18,543 bases of DNA, taken from contig JBKPBQ010000384.1 of assembly GCA_046726955.1 (NCBI GenBank), forward strand, positions 1 through 18,543, given 5' to 3'. The first letter of the stretch is position 1. The number at the start of each line of letters is the position of its first letter. Below are positions 1-7,316 of the stretch, piece after piece. Below the pieces are notes generated by a model. It had not been told where the DNA came from. It saw only the letters and a list, made by a program, of their open reading frames with translations, and did not search any database. Source of the stretch: CAVPGH01 sp046726955. Lineage in GTDB: Bacteria > Acidobacteriota > Vicinamibacteria > Fen-336. A program made the position numbers and the translations under genes.

Positions 1-608
1 CCTCGCGCCGATCCCACGAAGAAAAGCCCCACCGTCGCCGCCTGCGCGAGGTGCAGGGCCGCGGTCTCCGCCGGCACGTCGCGCGCGAAGCGGCTGGAGA
101 GGACGATGTAGGTCGCATAGATGACCGCGCAGGCGAGCGCGTAGTAAACGCCGGGCCCGTAGGCGAGCGCCGCCCCCGCGGTCAAGGCGCAGCCCGTGAC
201 GGCGAGAATCGCGGAGACGAGGCCGCGCAGGGTGAGGCTCTCGAGGCCGAAGAGCGCCGACTCGAGCATCACGATCACCGGGTAGGTGTAGACGACCAGG
301 GACACGGTCGTGGCGGGGACGGTTTCGAGAGCCACGAAGTAGGTGAGCGCGTTCCCCACGAACACGACGCCCAGCCCCCAGAGCACGACTCGCTGCCGCA
401 GAGCGGGCGCCTTCCGTCTCGAGAGGAGCGCGAACAGCGCCGTGGCCACGAGGAAGCGCCAGAAGAGCAGCGCTCCGGTTTCGACCCCGTAGCGGTACGC
501 CCCCTTGGCGAGGATGGGCATCGTCCCGTAGGCGGCAGTGCTCACGAGCAGGAAGAGGATCCCGCGCGCGGCGTCGGGGCGCGTCGCGGTGTCCCGGGGG
601 CGGGGCAT
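1..608 (-). CDS. EamA/DMT-family transporter, C-terminus cut off by window edge
   Basis: My translation of the minus strand from ATG at 608 stays open for 202 codons to the left edge. It reads as a polytopic membrane protein starting MPRPRDTATRP, with hydrophobic segments at about residues 16-33, 45-61, 75-95, 98-117, 128-145 and 150-168. Family-like features are a first helix carrying AYGTMPILAKGAY, FWRFLVATALFALL in helix 2, and NALTYFVALETVPATTVSLVVYTYPV in the middle, written here only as a description of the loop-helix pattern 'ALE(T)VPA..V' typical of EamA drug/metabolite transporters. Such proteins usually have ten helices (about 290-300 aa), so roughly the last third is missing. The substrate cannot be told; the family exports amino acids, metabolites or drugs across the inner membrane. 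It is divergent from the ABC exporter, and a TATACT hexamer lies 10 bases ahead of the start. Confidence 0.85.
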   Translation of the reverse strand, partial: MPRPRDTATRPDAARGILFLLVSTAAYGTMPILAKGAYRYGVETGALLFWRFLVATALFALLSRRKAPALRQRVVLWGLGVVFVGNALTYFVALETVPATTVSLVVYTYPVIVMLESALFGLESLTLRGLVSAILAVTGCALTAGAALAYGPGVYYALACAVIYATYIVLSSRFARDVPAETAALHLAQAATVGLFFVGSAR

Positions 609-618
609 GGGGTGCCCC

Positions 619-624
619 AGTATA
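619..624 (-). promoter_or_regulatory. Putative -10 element of the EamA gene
   Basis: The minus strand reads TATACT, ending 10 bases before the ATG at 608. A start point about seven bases after the hexamer would leave a leader of only a few bases and no room for a Shine-Dalgarno site, so the transcript would be leaderless or nearly so. No convincing -35 is visible. It lies 13 bases from the divergent TACAAT element at 638. Confidence 0.45.
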
Positions 625-637
625 GGGAAGCCGCGAA

Positions 638-643
638 TACAAT
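638..643 (+). promoter_or_regulatory. Putative -10 element of the ABC exporter operon
   Basis: The plus strand reads TACAAT, a near-consensus sigma70 -10 hexamer. It would start transcription near 650, just before the GGAGGT at 652. That supports translation starting downstream, at 663, and argues against the GTG at 612, which lies upstream of the promoter. No clear -35 is seen. Confidence 0.45.
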
Positions 644-651
644 CGCGTCTC

Positions 652-657
652 GGAGGT
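652..657 (+). promoter_or_regulatory. Shine-Dalgarno GGAGGT that points to a CTG start
   Basis: GGAGGT sits 5 bases before the CTG at 663, which is in frame with the ATPase. No ATG, GTG or TTG in that frame is suitably placed: the GTG at 612 is 45 bases upstream, and the first ATG (810) would delete the Walker A loop. Confidence 0.5.
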
Positions 658-662
658 GTCTT

Positions 663-1580
663 CTGTCCGACGTCGCGATCCGCCTCACGGGTGTGCGCAA
701 GGCTTTCTCCGGGCACGTCGCGGTCCGCGATCTCTCCCTCGAGATCCCGCGGGGCAGCGTCTTCGGCCTCCTCGGACCGAACGGAGCGGGCAAGACCACG
801 ACCCTGCGGATGGTCATGAACGTCTTCGCCCCCGACGAGGGCGGGATCGACATCGGAGGACGTCCCGCGGACGTCGCTGCCCGCGACCGCATCGGGTACA
901 TGCCCGAGGAGCGCGGGCTCTACCCGCGCATGGTCCTCCGCGAGCAGCTGCTCTTCCTCGCCGAGATCAAGGGCACCTCGCGGCGCGAGGCGGCGGTACG
1001 TGTCGGATCGTGGCTGGAGCGCCTCGGCCTCGCGGAGTGGGCGGAGCGGCGGACGAACGAGCTCTCGAAGGGCATGCAGCAGAAGGCCCAGTTCATCGCC
1101 ACCGTGCTCCACGAGCCGGAGGTCCTGATCCTCGACGAGCCGATGAGCGGCCTCGATCCCGTGGGCATGGACCTCATGCGCGAGGTGCTGCTCGACCAGC
1201 GGCGCAAGGGGACGACGCTCGTCGTCTCCAGCCACCAGATGGAGACCGTGGAGCGGATCTGCGACCGGGTGGCGCTCTTGAACCGCGGCGAGAAGATCCT
1301 GGACGGTCCGGTGGCGGCGGTGAAGGCACAGCACGGCCGCAACTCCGTCGTCCTCGCGTTCGACGGCGACGGGAGCTTCCTCGCCTCGCTGCCGGGCGTG
1401 CTGCGGCTCTCGGACTTCGGCCGCTACGTCGAGATCCGGCTCGAGGACGGCGCCGATCCCCAGGCCGTCCTCCACGCGGCGTCCGCCCGCCTGCGGGTGA
1501 GCCGGTTCGAGATCGTGGAGCCCAGCCTGCACGATATCTTCGTGGAGCGCGTGACCGGCCACGAGCAGGAGGTCGCTTGA
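663..1580 (+). CDS. ABC transporter ATP-binding protein, NatA type
   Basis: This is the cytoplasmic ATPase of an ABC-2 type exporter, and it should energise the permease encoded next. Counting from the CTG start it has 305 residues: Walker A GPNGAGKTT at 38-46, a signature LSKGM at 134-138 in place of the usual LSGGQ, Walker B VLILDEP at 154-160 with catalytic Glu159, and switch His191 in SSHQME. Residues from about 230 form a C-terminal domain like that of NatA-type ATPases (DUF4162-like). The start is uncertain: CTG at 663 follows a good Shine-Dalgarno and a -10 element, while GTG at 612 would add 17 residues but lies upstream of both. The stop overlaps the permease start by 4 bases (TTGA), so the two are translationally coupled. 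NatA/NatB of Bacillus exports sodium; the substrate here is unknown. Confidence 0.9.
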   Translation: MSDVAIRLTGVRKAFSGHVAVRDLSLEIPRGSVFGLLGPNGAGKTTTLRMVMNVFAPDEGGIDIGGRPADVAARDRIGYMPEERGLYPRMVLREQLLFLAEIKGTSRREAAVRVGSWLERLGLAEWAERRTNELSKGMQQKAQFIATVLHEPEVLILDEPMSGLDPVGMDLMREVLLDQRRKGTTLVVSSHQMETVERICDRVALLNRGEKILDGPVAAVKAQHGRNSVVLAFDGDGSFLASLPGVLRLSDFGRYVEIRLEDGADPQAVLHAASARLRVSRFEIVEPSLHDIFVERVTGHEQEVA

Positions 1581-2824
1581 GCCGCGTGCTCGTGGTGGCG
1601 CGGCGCGAGTACCTGGAGCGCGTGCGCTCGAAGGCGTTCATCATCTCCACCGTCCTGGGGCCGATCCTCCTCACGGCGCTGACCGTGATCCCCGCCCTCC
1701 TCGCCGGGCGCGCGGGCACGCCGCTCAAGGTGGCGGTGCTCGACGAATCGGGCGCCCTCGCCTCCACGGTGGAGGGTGCGCTCGCGAGCAGCGAGCGGGA
1801 AGGCGCCAAACGGTTCCTGGTGCAGCCCTCGGAGACGGGGTCGCTCGAGGAGCGCGAGAGACGGCTCAAGGACGCGGTGCGGACGCAGCAGATCGACGGC
1901 TATATCCACCTGCCCGCGGACGCCCTCCAGACCGGGACGGCCGTCTACTACGGGCGCAACGTGAGCAACGCCGTGGACCTGCGGGCGATGGAGTCGACCG
2001 TGTCCGACGCGCTCGTGGGCCTCCGCCTCGGCGCGGCCGGGCTCGACGCGGCGCGCGTCCGCGACCTCACCCGGAGGGTGGACCTCAAGACGATCCGGGT
2101 CACGGAGGGCGGCGAGCGCGAGGACCGCGGCGCGACCATGGTCTTCGCGATCGTCCTCCTGATGATCCTCTACACGACCGTGCTCATGTGGGGACAAGCC
2201 GTGATGACGGGAGTGATCGAGGAGAAGTCGAGCCGCGTGGTGGAGGTGATCGCCTCGTCGGTCTCCTCGACGATGCTCCTCGCGGGCAAGCTCCTCGGGA
2301 TCGGCGCGGCCGGCCTCACGCAGTTCCTCGTGTGGTCGCTCTCGCTCCTCTTCGCCTCCGCGGGAGCGGCGGCCTACCTTCCCCGGGCGAGCCTCCCCGA
2401 GGTGACGCCGCTCGTCCTCGTGTGCTTCGTCGTCTTCTTCCTGCTCGGCTACGCGCTCTATTCCTCGCTCTTCGCCGCCGTCGGATCGTGCGTCAACACG
2501 ACGCAGGAGGCGCAGAGCCTGGCCTTCCCGGTCTTCATGCCCCTCGTGTTCGCGGTGACGTTCTTCCCGATCGTCCTGCAGTCCCCGGACGGGGCGCTCG
2601 CCACCGGCCTTTCCCTCTTCCCGCTGTTCACGCCCCTGCTGATGTTCCTCCGGGTCACGGTCCTCGCCCCTCCACTCTGGCAGATCGCGCTGGGCGTCGT
2701 GCTGACCGCGGCCACGGTGGCCGTCGTGGTCTCGCTGGCGGCGCGGATCTATCGCGTGGGGATACTCATGTACGGGAAGAGACCGACGTTCCCAGAGATC
2801 CTGCGGTGGATCAATAGAGATTGA
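1577..2824 (+). CDS. ABC-2 type exporter permease, NatB type
   Basis: This is the inner-membrane partner of the ATPase before it. It has 415 residues from a TTG start that overlaps the ATPase stop; AGGAGG at 1567-1572 lies 4 bases ahead. GTG at 1586 is a possible alternative. The layout is that of NatB-like permeases: one N-terminal helix (about 21-43), a long non-cytoplasmic domain (about 50-185), then five or six helices (about 187-207, 232-262, 275-302, 315-335, 371-391). EEKSSRVVEV at 215-224, just after the second helix, is the hallmark of this permease family. It is fused to nothing and no solute-binding gene is nearby, as expected for an exporter. The transported compound cannot be inferred from the sequence. 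Confidence 0.9.
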   Translation: MSRVLVVARREYLERVRSKAFIISTVLGPILLTALTVIPALLAGRAGTPLKVAVLDESGALASTVEGALASSEREGAKRFLVQPSETGSLEERERRLKDAVRTQQIDGYIHLPADALQTGTAVYYGRNVSNAVDLRAMESTVSDALVGLRLGAAGLDAARVRDLTRRVDLKTIRVTEGGEREDRGATMVFAIVLLMILYTTVLMWGQAVMTGVIEEKSSRVVEVIASSVSSTMLLAGKLLGIGAAGLTQFLVWSLSLLFASAGAAAYLPRASLPEVTPLVLVCFVVFFLLGYALYSSLFAAVGSCVNTTQEAQSLAFPVFMPLVFAVTFFPIVLQSPDGALATGLSLFPLFTPLLMFLRVTVLAPPLWQIALGVVLTAATVAVVVSLAARIYRVGILMYGKRPTFPEILRWINRD

Positions 2825-2831
2825 GCGATAC

Positions 2832-2862
2832 GGTCGGCGCCACCGAGGCGCGAGGGCCGACC
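2832..2862. terminator. Hairpin in the convergent gap, possible bidirectional terminator
   Basis: GGTCGGC (2832-2838) pairs perfectly with GCCGACC (2856-2862), and the 17-base loop contains a short inner GCC/GGC stem. It fills most of the 42-base gap between the convergent permease and protease genes. Neither strand has a run of T after the stem, so this would be an atypical terminator. Confidence 0.35.
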
Positions 2863-2866
2863 CGCT

Positions 2867-4441
2867 TCAGTGGGACTGCTTCGCAGACCAGATCTGGAGC
2901 ATCTCCGGCGAGCCTTGGCTACGCACGCCGTTGGTCGAAAGGATCTCGTCCGTCCCTGCGAGCATCTCCTGCCTCCGGAACACCAGAGTTTCGCCACCTC
3001 GTCCCTCGAACTCGATGACGATGAACTCGCCGCTCGCGTCCCGAAGCAACTCGACGAGGTGAGCCAAGTTCTTGACGTGCGTTCCGTTGATGCTGTCCAC
3101 CACGTCACCGACGGGGTCTCCGTATCCTCGAGAGAGCTTGTGCGGGAAGAAGGGTGAGGAGACGACGACAAGTTGTTCGCCGTCGAAGGCCGGCTCATCA
3201 AACATCCGCTTCATCAGGGGTCCGGTCATCAGGTTGAAGGCGTTCATCGGATTACGAGCAAGAGTGGAGACGAAGCCCCCTAGGAAGGGCATCGTCGCCG
3301 TCGAGAAGACGAGCGGCCCGTAGACGAAATAGGGTGGGTACGCTCCGTGCAAGTCCGCAACAAGGGTGCGACGGGCGGGAGCGACCGGCAGCTCTATCTG
3401 GAGTTCTCGCCCATCCCGGACGATCGTGAGCGGTACGCGGCCGCCCTTTGCCAAATGCTGTATTTCGTAAGGGAACCGTACGCGAAGCCCAGCACCGGCG
3501 CCGATCATGCCTTGGTTGTCGATCGCCTTGTCGCCGATCTTGGTGATCAGGTCCCACTTCTTGAGTGGATAGGCTGGACCGCCCTTTGCAATCTTGTGCA
3601 CGACCATCCCGTCCGCCGAGCTCGGAAGCTTGAGCCGCGCCCGCAGCGCGGGGTTTTCGAGAGTCTGGAGCTCGTCGGGGAGGGTCGGCTTCCCGTCGTA
3701 ATGCCCATCGATGATGTCTTCGAGGAAGATATCGATCTCCTCGCTCGGAATGATGTAGCCAATGCTCTGCGCGCTTGGAACGTAGCTGAAGGCGAGCCCG
3801 ATCATCTTGTCGTCCACGGCGGCTGGCCCACCGCTGTTGCCAGGATTGATCGCGGCGTCGATTTGGATCTGAAGGTGCCCAGCAGCGAACGGGTTCGAGC
3901 CCGTGAACTCGATGCGAGAGACGATTCCCTTCGTCACGGAAAGGCTGTTGCCGCCGATTGGATAGCCGTAGGCGGTCACGGTGTCCTTCAGCGGCGGCAG
4001 GTTGCTGACGCGAGGCAGCGGGTTGCGCGACTCGAAGAAGCGCTCGTCTTCGAGCTGCAAGACGGCGAGGTCGACGTCATCGGCGATCGCCGCAACGCTA
4101 GCCGGGACCTTCTCCGAGGACTGACTCGCCTGAACCTGGACCTGGCTGGCGTATCGGACGAGGTGGGCGTTGGTGAGGATTCGCTTGCCCTCGATGATGA
4201 CACCGCTACCGATCAGCTCGCTCGGGGCCTGCCTCACCCACGGCTTGTAGTAATCGGGATAGATCACCGTCGAGAACACCTTGACGACCGCGTTCTCCAT
4301 CGTGGTGGCGGCTGCGTTGGCGGTTGCCTCGGTACTTGTCGGCGAGGCTTGAGCCAACGCCTCCCGGCCGCTGGCGAGGGCTATCTGACCTGTGAACGCG
4401 ACCAGCAGCACGACAGACGTCCGGATGATCTCGTACCCCAT
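2867..4441 (-). CDS. Exported trypsin-like serine protease with PDZ, DegP/HtrA family (plant DEG2/DEG9-like)
   Basis: This is a predicted periplasmic or secreted protein-quality-control protease of family S1C. It has 524 residues from ATG at 4441, with a signal peptide in about residues 1-30 (hydrophobic VVLLVAFTGQIALA, Ala-rich end). The catalytic triad is His93 (ILTNAHLV), Asp124 (DDVDLAVL) and Ser203 (NPGNSGGP). GYPIGGNSLSVTKGIVSRIE at 159-178 and the GYIIPSEEI stretch at 228-236 are typical of the plant DEG2/DEG9 branch rather than DegP/DegQ. A PDZ domain follows at about 270-350, and a second PDZ-like region at about 440-480 contains DVVDSINGTHVKNLA. GGAG lies 11 bases ahead of the ATG; an in-frame GTG three codons upstream (4450) is an alternative start. 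Codon use is visibly less GC3-rich than in neighbouring genes, which suggests acquisition from elsewhere. The gene stands alone, convergent with the ABC operon. Confidence 0.9.
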   Translation of the reverse strand: MGYEIIRTSVVLLVAFTGQIALASGREALAQASPTSTEATANAAATTMENAVVKVFSTVIYPDYYKPWVRQAPSELIGSGVIIEGKRILTNAHLVRYASQVQVQASQSSEKVPASVAAIADDVDLAVLQLEDERFFESRNPLPRVSNLPPLKDTVTAYGYPIGGNSLSVTKGIVSRIEFTGSNPFAAGHLQIQIDAAINPGNSGGPAAVDDKMIGLAFSYVPSAQSIGYIIPSEEIDIFLEDIIDGHYDGKPTLPDELQTLENPALRARLKLPSSADGMVVHKIAKGGPAYPLKKWDLITKIGDKAIDNQGMIGAGAGLRVRFPYEIQHLAKGGRVPLTIVRDGRELQIELPVAPARRTLVADLHGAYPPYFVYGPLVFSTATMPFLGGFVSTLARNPMNAFNLMTGPLMKRMFDEPAFDGEQLVVVSSPFFPHKLSRGYGDPVGDVVDSINGTHVKNLAHLVELLRDASGEFIVIEFEGRGGETLVFRRQEMLAGTDEILSTNGVRSQGSPEMLQIWSAKQSH

Positions 4442-4898
4442 ACAGGTGTCCACTCCTATTCGTGAGTGCGGATACCGGACCTCAACGCCGACGGGAGCGG
4501 GTCGCCGAAACACTAGCGCGGCTGACTGCGGGAGGCAACGTCCTGATCGGTGTTTGGCGAGAGGGGCGAGACGTTCGACGCGGCGGACCTTTTCCAGCAG
4601 ATTGAGTCGGCGACGCGCTGCTGAGCCGCGGGATTCCGGGACGAACCGAGCCCGGAATGGGTGAAGCGTAGCGCCGCGGCCCACTCCCGATCCGACACCT
4701 TGCTCTCGTGCGCAACCATTCGAGCTTGCAGACACGACGTCCTCGCGGGCGATGGAAAACCGCGGAGCGGGCGGCGCGCTTTCGAGGAACTCCGTCTTCA
4801 GCGCGGAATAGTGCGTCGATGTCCGGGAGCGCTAGTTACATATATGAACACGTCGGCAGGAGTTGGCGTCGGATACACCATTTGAATGAGCGAGGCGG
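4442..4898. other. Stretch without a convincing gene
   Basis: The reading frames here are short and lack plausible protein composition, codon bias or ribosome-binding sites. The protease frame stays open upstream of 4441 to about 4735, but the extension is Arg-rich and has no signal-peptide character. Composition is less GC-rich than elsewhere, including a small AT-rich patch near 4836-4852. I see no tRNA, repeat or clear promoter. It may hold the protease promoter and decayed DNA. Confidence 0.5.
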
Positions 4899-5139
4899 TC
4901 AGGGTTTGTACTGAGCGCGGTAGGCGTGTCCGCCGGCGGCGAGCTCGGAGCCGGAGGGGATCTCGACGAAGCGGAGCCGCAGTTAGACCGGGGGCGGTGA
5001 TGCCGGTCGACCACCGGAGGACGCCGGGCGCGAGCGCAATGACCTGCGCACTCAGTGCATGCGCTCCGTCTCCGGGTCGGTGTCCGCCGAGCGCGCCTGC
5101 ATCGCGAATCGGATTGCACTCCTCGCCTCCACGGACCGG
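4899..5139 (-). pseudogene. Probable gene remnant with two frameshifts
   Basis: On the minus strand, three coding-like pieces lie in different frames. The first is around a possible start at 5099-5101 (MQARSADTDPETERMH, then a stop). The second is HALSAQVIALAPGVLRWSTG with its continuation down to about 4983. The third is the tail LRLRFVEIPSGSELAAGG, ending AYRAQYKP and a TGA at 4899-4901. Each piece has a balanced composition and GC-rich third positions, and joining them needs only single-base shifts. An in-frame TAA at 4983-4985 blocks the last piece. I do not recognise the family. It could be sequencing error rather than decay, or a chance pattern. It lies just downstream of the small gene at 5149-5586. 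Confidence 0.35.
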
Positions 5140-5148
5140 CCGCGGCGG

Positions 5149-5586
5149 CTACTGGTAGTGGCTGTCGTAGTCGGTGAAATGGGCGATGTTCCCGAACCGC
5201 GCGGGAGGCTGGCCGTCCACGAAAGCCGTCGTCTCGGGGTCGAGGACGAGCGCGGGGTTCTTCTCCCGCAGGAGCCGCGCCAGCTTGCGGAAGTTCTCGA
5301 TGCGCGAGGTGGACGAGCCGCCGGGCAGCACGCCGTAGTTCACGAAGGTGGTGACGAAGATCCGCACCGGCTCCCACCGGGTGCCGCCGTCGGTGAGGGC
5401 CACGAGGTCGAGGAGCACGGCCGCGTCCCAGGGTGGATCGGGAGGGAACTGGCGCACGACGAGCCGGCCCATCTCGCTCCAGAGGACGTCCCGTGTCTTG
5501 CCCTGGGCTGACGTCACGCGCAGGCCTCCATCGACGATCTCGCACTTGTGTGCGGTGAAACGGAGGTCCTGGGGCTTTTCGACCAT
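5149..5586 (-). CDS. Hypothetical protein, possible PH-like domain
   Basis: It has 145 residues from ATG at 5586 (MVEKPQDLRF), with no signal peptide and no membrane segment, so it is probably cytoplasmic. The N-terminal part alternates short hydrophobic strands (CEIVDGGLRVTS, RDVLWSEMGRLVVRQFP) and the end is helical (SRIENFRKLARLLREKN). That pattern resembles bacterial PH-like domains, but this is an inference from shape only. No enzymatic motif is evident. The segment from PPDPPWDAAVLLD at residue 48 to the C-terminus is repeated, at about three-quarters identity, in the fragment at 5634-5931 just upstream. The two therefore arose by tandem duplication, and this is the intact copy. The Shine-Dalgarno is weak. 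It lies at the end of the dus-M55 cluster. Confidence 0.65.
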   Translation of the reverse strand: MVEKPQDLRFTAHKCEIVDGGLRVTSAQGKTRDVLWSEMGRLVVRQFPPDPPWDAAVLLDLVALTDGGTRWEPVRIFVTTFVNYGVLPGGSSTSRIENFRKLARLLREKNPALVLDPETTAFVDGQPPARFGNIAHFTDYDSHYQ

Positions 5587-5633
5587 ACCTGACTGTGCTT
5601 TTCTACTCGATCCTGGAGGACTAGGAAAGGCGG

Positions 5634-5931
5634 CTAGGGGTAGTTGCTGTCATACTCCGCGAACTGCGTCAGGTCGGCGAAGCGGGCCGGGGGAGCGGGG
5701 CCGTCGAGGAAGGCCGTGGTCGCCGGATCGAGGGCGACCGCGGGGTTCTTCTCGCGGAGCAGCCGCGTCAGCTTCCGGACGTTCTCCAGGCGGGAGGTCG
5801 AGGCGCCGCCGGGGAGCGCCGCGTAGTTCACGAACGTGGTGGCGAAGACCCGCACGGGCTCCCAACGGGCATTGTCGACGAGGGCCACGACGTCGAGGAG
5901 CACCGCCGCGTCCCACGGCGGGTCCGGGGGC
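5634..5931 (-). pseudogene. 5'-truncated paralogue of the 5149-5586 gene
   Basis: This reads PPDPPWDAAVLLDVVALVDN, continues ARWEPVRVFATTFVNYAALPGG, and ends AEYDSNYP before TAG at 5634-5636. It aligns from end to end with residues 48-145 of the neighbouring gene. DNA similarity stops abruptly at about 5930 (matching position 5446 in the intact copy), so the first 47 residues are missing. A TGA lies in frame just upstream of the join, so it cannot be read from the upstream gene without a frame change. The only in-frame start is the internal GTG at 5903. A duplicated gene lost its 5' end in a deletion that fused it to the membrane-protein gene. Confidence 0.65.
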
Positions 5932-6381
5932 GATCGTCAACCCCCGCTTCACGAAGAAGCCGAGCACCGCGTAGACGATCCCGGTGGCGACCGACGCCCA
6001 GCCCACGCCCAGGGCGCGGAAGAACGAAGCGCCCGTCAGCACGCCCAGCAGGCCGATGACCGCGTTGAACCCGGCAATGACGAAGACCATGTTGTAGGCG
6101 TTGCGGTGTCGCGTCTCGGGATGCCCCGCCGACCCGGGCACGGGCGCGCCGTCGCGGTCGATCTGCAGCTCCGGCACGAGCATGGGACTGGCGAGCTTCA
6201 CCTCGAGGGTCGAGCCGTCCGAGAGCGTGAAGCGGCCACCCTCCTTGAGCGCCTTCGCGTCCTCGAGGGATCCGACGGGCTGGTCGTCGAACGCGATCTC
6301 GAAATCCTTGAAGTTGCCATGCCCGGAAACGGAGAGGCGCTCGGGGCCTCCAGGGTCGATCGCGAATTTCTTCGTCGGCAT
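5650..6381 (-). CDS. Membrane protein with DNA-level chimeric, out-of-frame 3' end
   Basis: The open frame runs 243 residues from ATG at 6381, but only about residues 1-149 look like a genuine protein. Residues 1-95 form a soluble domain (KKFAIDPGGPERLSVSG, then GRFTLSDGSTLEVKL). Two membrane helices follow at about 97-120 and 124-143, ending GFFVKRGL. This resembles a family of small bacterial membrane proteins of unknown function that continue with further helices. From residue 150 (5932) the frame runs into the paralogue fragment in the wrong phase, giving an Arg/Pro/Gly-rich tail with no helix. The gene therefore probably lost its last helices in a deletion and may be inactive. It starts 10 bases after the M55 stop, so it belongs to the dus cluster. 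A real natural fusion is unlikely because the joined domains are out of phase. Confidence 0.55.
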   Translation of the reverse strand: MPTKKFAIDPGGPERLSVSGHGNFKDFEIAFDDQPVGSLEDAKALKEGGRFTLSDGSTLEVKLASPMLVPELQIDRDGAPVPGSAGHPETRHRNAYNMVFVIAGFNAVIGLLGVLTGASFFRALGVGWASVATGIVYAVLGFFVKRGLTIAPGPAVGRGGAPRRRGPRRQCPLGARAGLRHHVRELRGAPRRRLDLPPGERPEADAAAPREEPRGRPRSGDHGLPRRPRSPGPLRRPDAVRGV

Positions 6382-6391
6382 CCGCGGCCGC

Positions 6392-7300
6392 CTACGGCTT
6401 CAGCTCCTGGTCGTAGTGGTCGAGGAAGGTGAAGAAGTTCGCGACCTCGCCGAGATCGCGCAGGCGGTAGCGGATCGAGTGGGCGTCCGTGCGCTCGACG
6501 CCGGGCAGGTACGAGACGACCTCGGCCATGAGGTAGTGCTTGAAGGAGAGCTCCAGCGCGAACGGGCCGCTGCCCAGCCGGAAGGGCTTCATCTCCGCGC
6601 GCCGCGCGAGCGCCGTCTTCGCCTTGGCGGCGATGAGGGCCTGTGCGCCCGCGGGAGGAAGGGTGTTCGCGGAGTGGAAGCCCAGGCTCTTCTTGACCTC
6701 CGCCGCCTCGAACGTTCCCCCGGTCTGCGCGCGGAGCTCGGCGATCATCACGTCGTCACCCGAGACGAGCACCACCGGCACGCCGTAGCTCCCCGCCACC
6801 GCCGCGGCGAACGAGCCCTCGGAGATCGTCTTGCCGTCGAGGCCCACGTGCGTGTAGAGCGCGCTGCGGAACGTGTGGGCGCGGACGCCCTTCGGGTTGT
6901 CGGTGGAGGCGTGGTAGCCGATGAGCATGGCCGCGTCGAACGTCTCGTCGAGGCCGGCCATCATTCCCTGCGGGCGGGGCCAGGACCGAACGATCCGCAC
7001 GTCCGGGGGGAACAGCTCGACGAGGAGGTTCTCGCCGTTGCCGTGGCTGTCGCAGACGAGGACCTCCGTCGCCCCGGCCTCGCGGGCCGCCTGCACGGCC
7101 GCCAGCGCCTCGCGCGTCATGAACTCGCGGAAACGCGCGTACTCGAAAGCTTCGGGCCCGAGCTGGTCCGACGTGACGGTGCCGGAGATCCCCTCCATGT
7201 CCACCGAGACGTAGACCTTGAGCTTGCGCGCCGGTCCTTCCGCCCGGACCGTCGCTCCCGTCAGGCACAAAAAGGCGGCGAGCGCGAGACCCGCTCTCAT
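6392..7300 (-). CDS. Exported M55-family D-aminopeptidase (DppA-like)
   Basis: This is a zinc aminopeptidase of family M55, whose type member DppA of Bacillus releases N-terminal D-amino acids. It has 302 residues. A signal peptide MRAGLALAAFLCLTGATVRA (1-20) places it in the periplasm, unlike cytoplasmic DppA. The metal ligands are all present with DppA-like spacing: Asp34 and Glu36 in VSVDMEG, His86 in CDSHG, His130 in IGYHA, and Glu161 in ISEG. His142 in RAHTFR matches the position of the DppA catalytic histidine. VSGDD at 179-183 is also typical. AAAGGAG sits 7 bases ahead of the ATG at 7300. It follows dus by 16 bases and is probably cotranscribed. A role in recycling D-Ala peptides from peptidoglycan is plausible but not shown. 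Confidence 0.9.
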   Translation of the reverse strand: MRAGLALAAFLCLTGATVRAEGPARKLKVYVSVDMEGISGTVTSDQLGPEAFEYARFREFMTREALAAVQAAREAGATEVLVCDSHGNGENLLVELFPPDVRIVRSWPRPQGMMAGLDETFDAAMLIGYHASTDNPKGVRAHTFRSALYTHVGLDGKTISEGSFAAAVAGSYGVPVVLVSGDDVMIAELRAQTGGTFEAAEVKKSLGFHSANTLPPAGAQALIAAKAKTALARRAEMKPFRLGSGPFALELSFKHYLMAEVVSYLPGVERTDAHSIRYRLRDLGEVANFFTFLDHYDQELKP

Positions 7301-7316
7301 GCAAGGACTCCTTTGG

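Noticed and set aside
51..662. Plus-strand extension of the ABC ATPase frame upstream of 663
   Set aside because: It is antisense to the EamA gene over most of its length, and the peptide is Arg/Gly/Glu-rich with no conserved motif.
3347..4465. Long plus-strand open frame opposite the protease
   Set aside because: The minus-strand frame has a complete catalytic triad and signal peptide; the plus-strand peptide shows only the Asp/Val/Leu/Arg-rich composition of an antisense shadow.
4442..4735. N-terminal extension of the protease upstream of 4441
   Set aside because: The added residues are Arg-rich and would hide the signal peptide, and a GGAG site supports the ATG at 4441.
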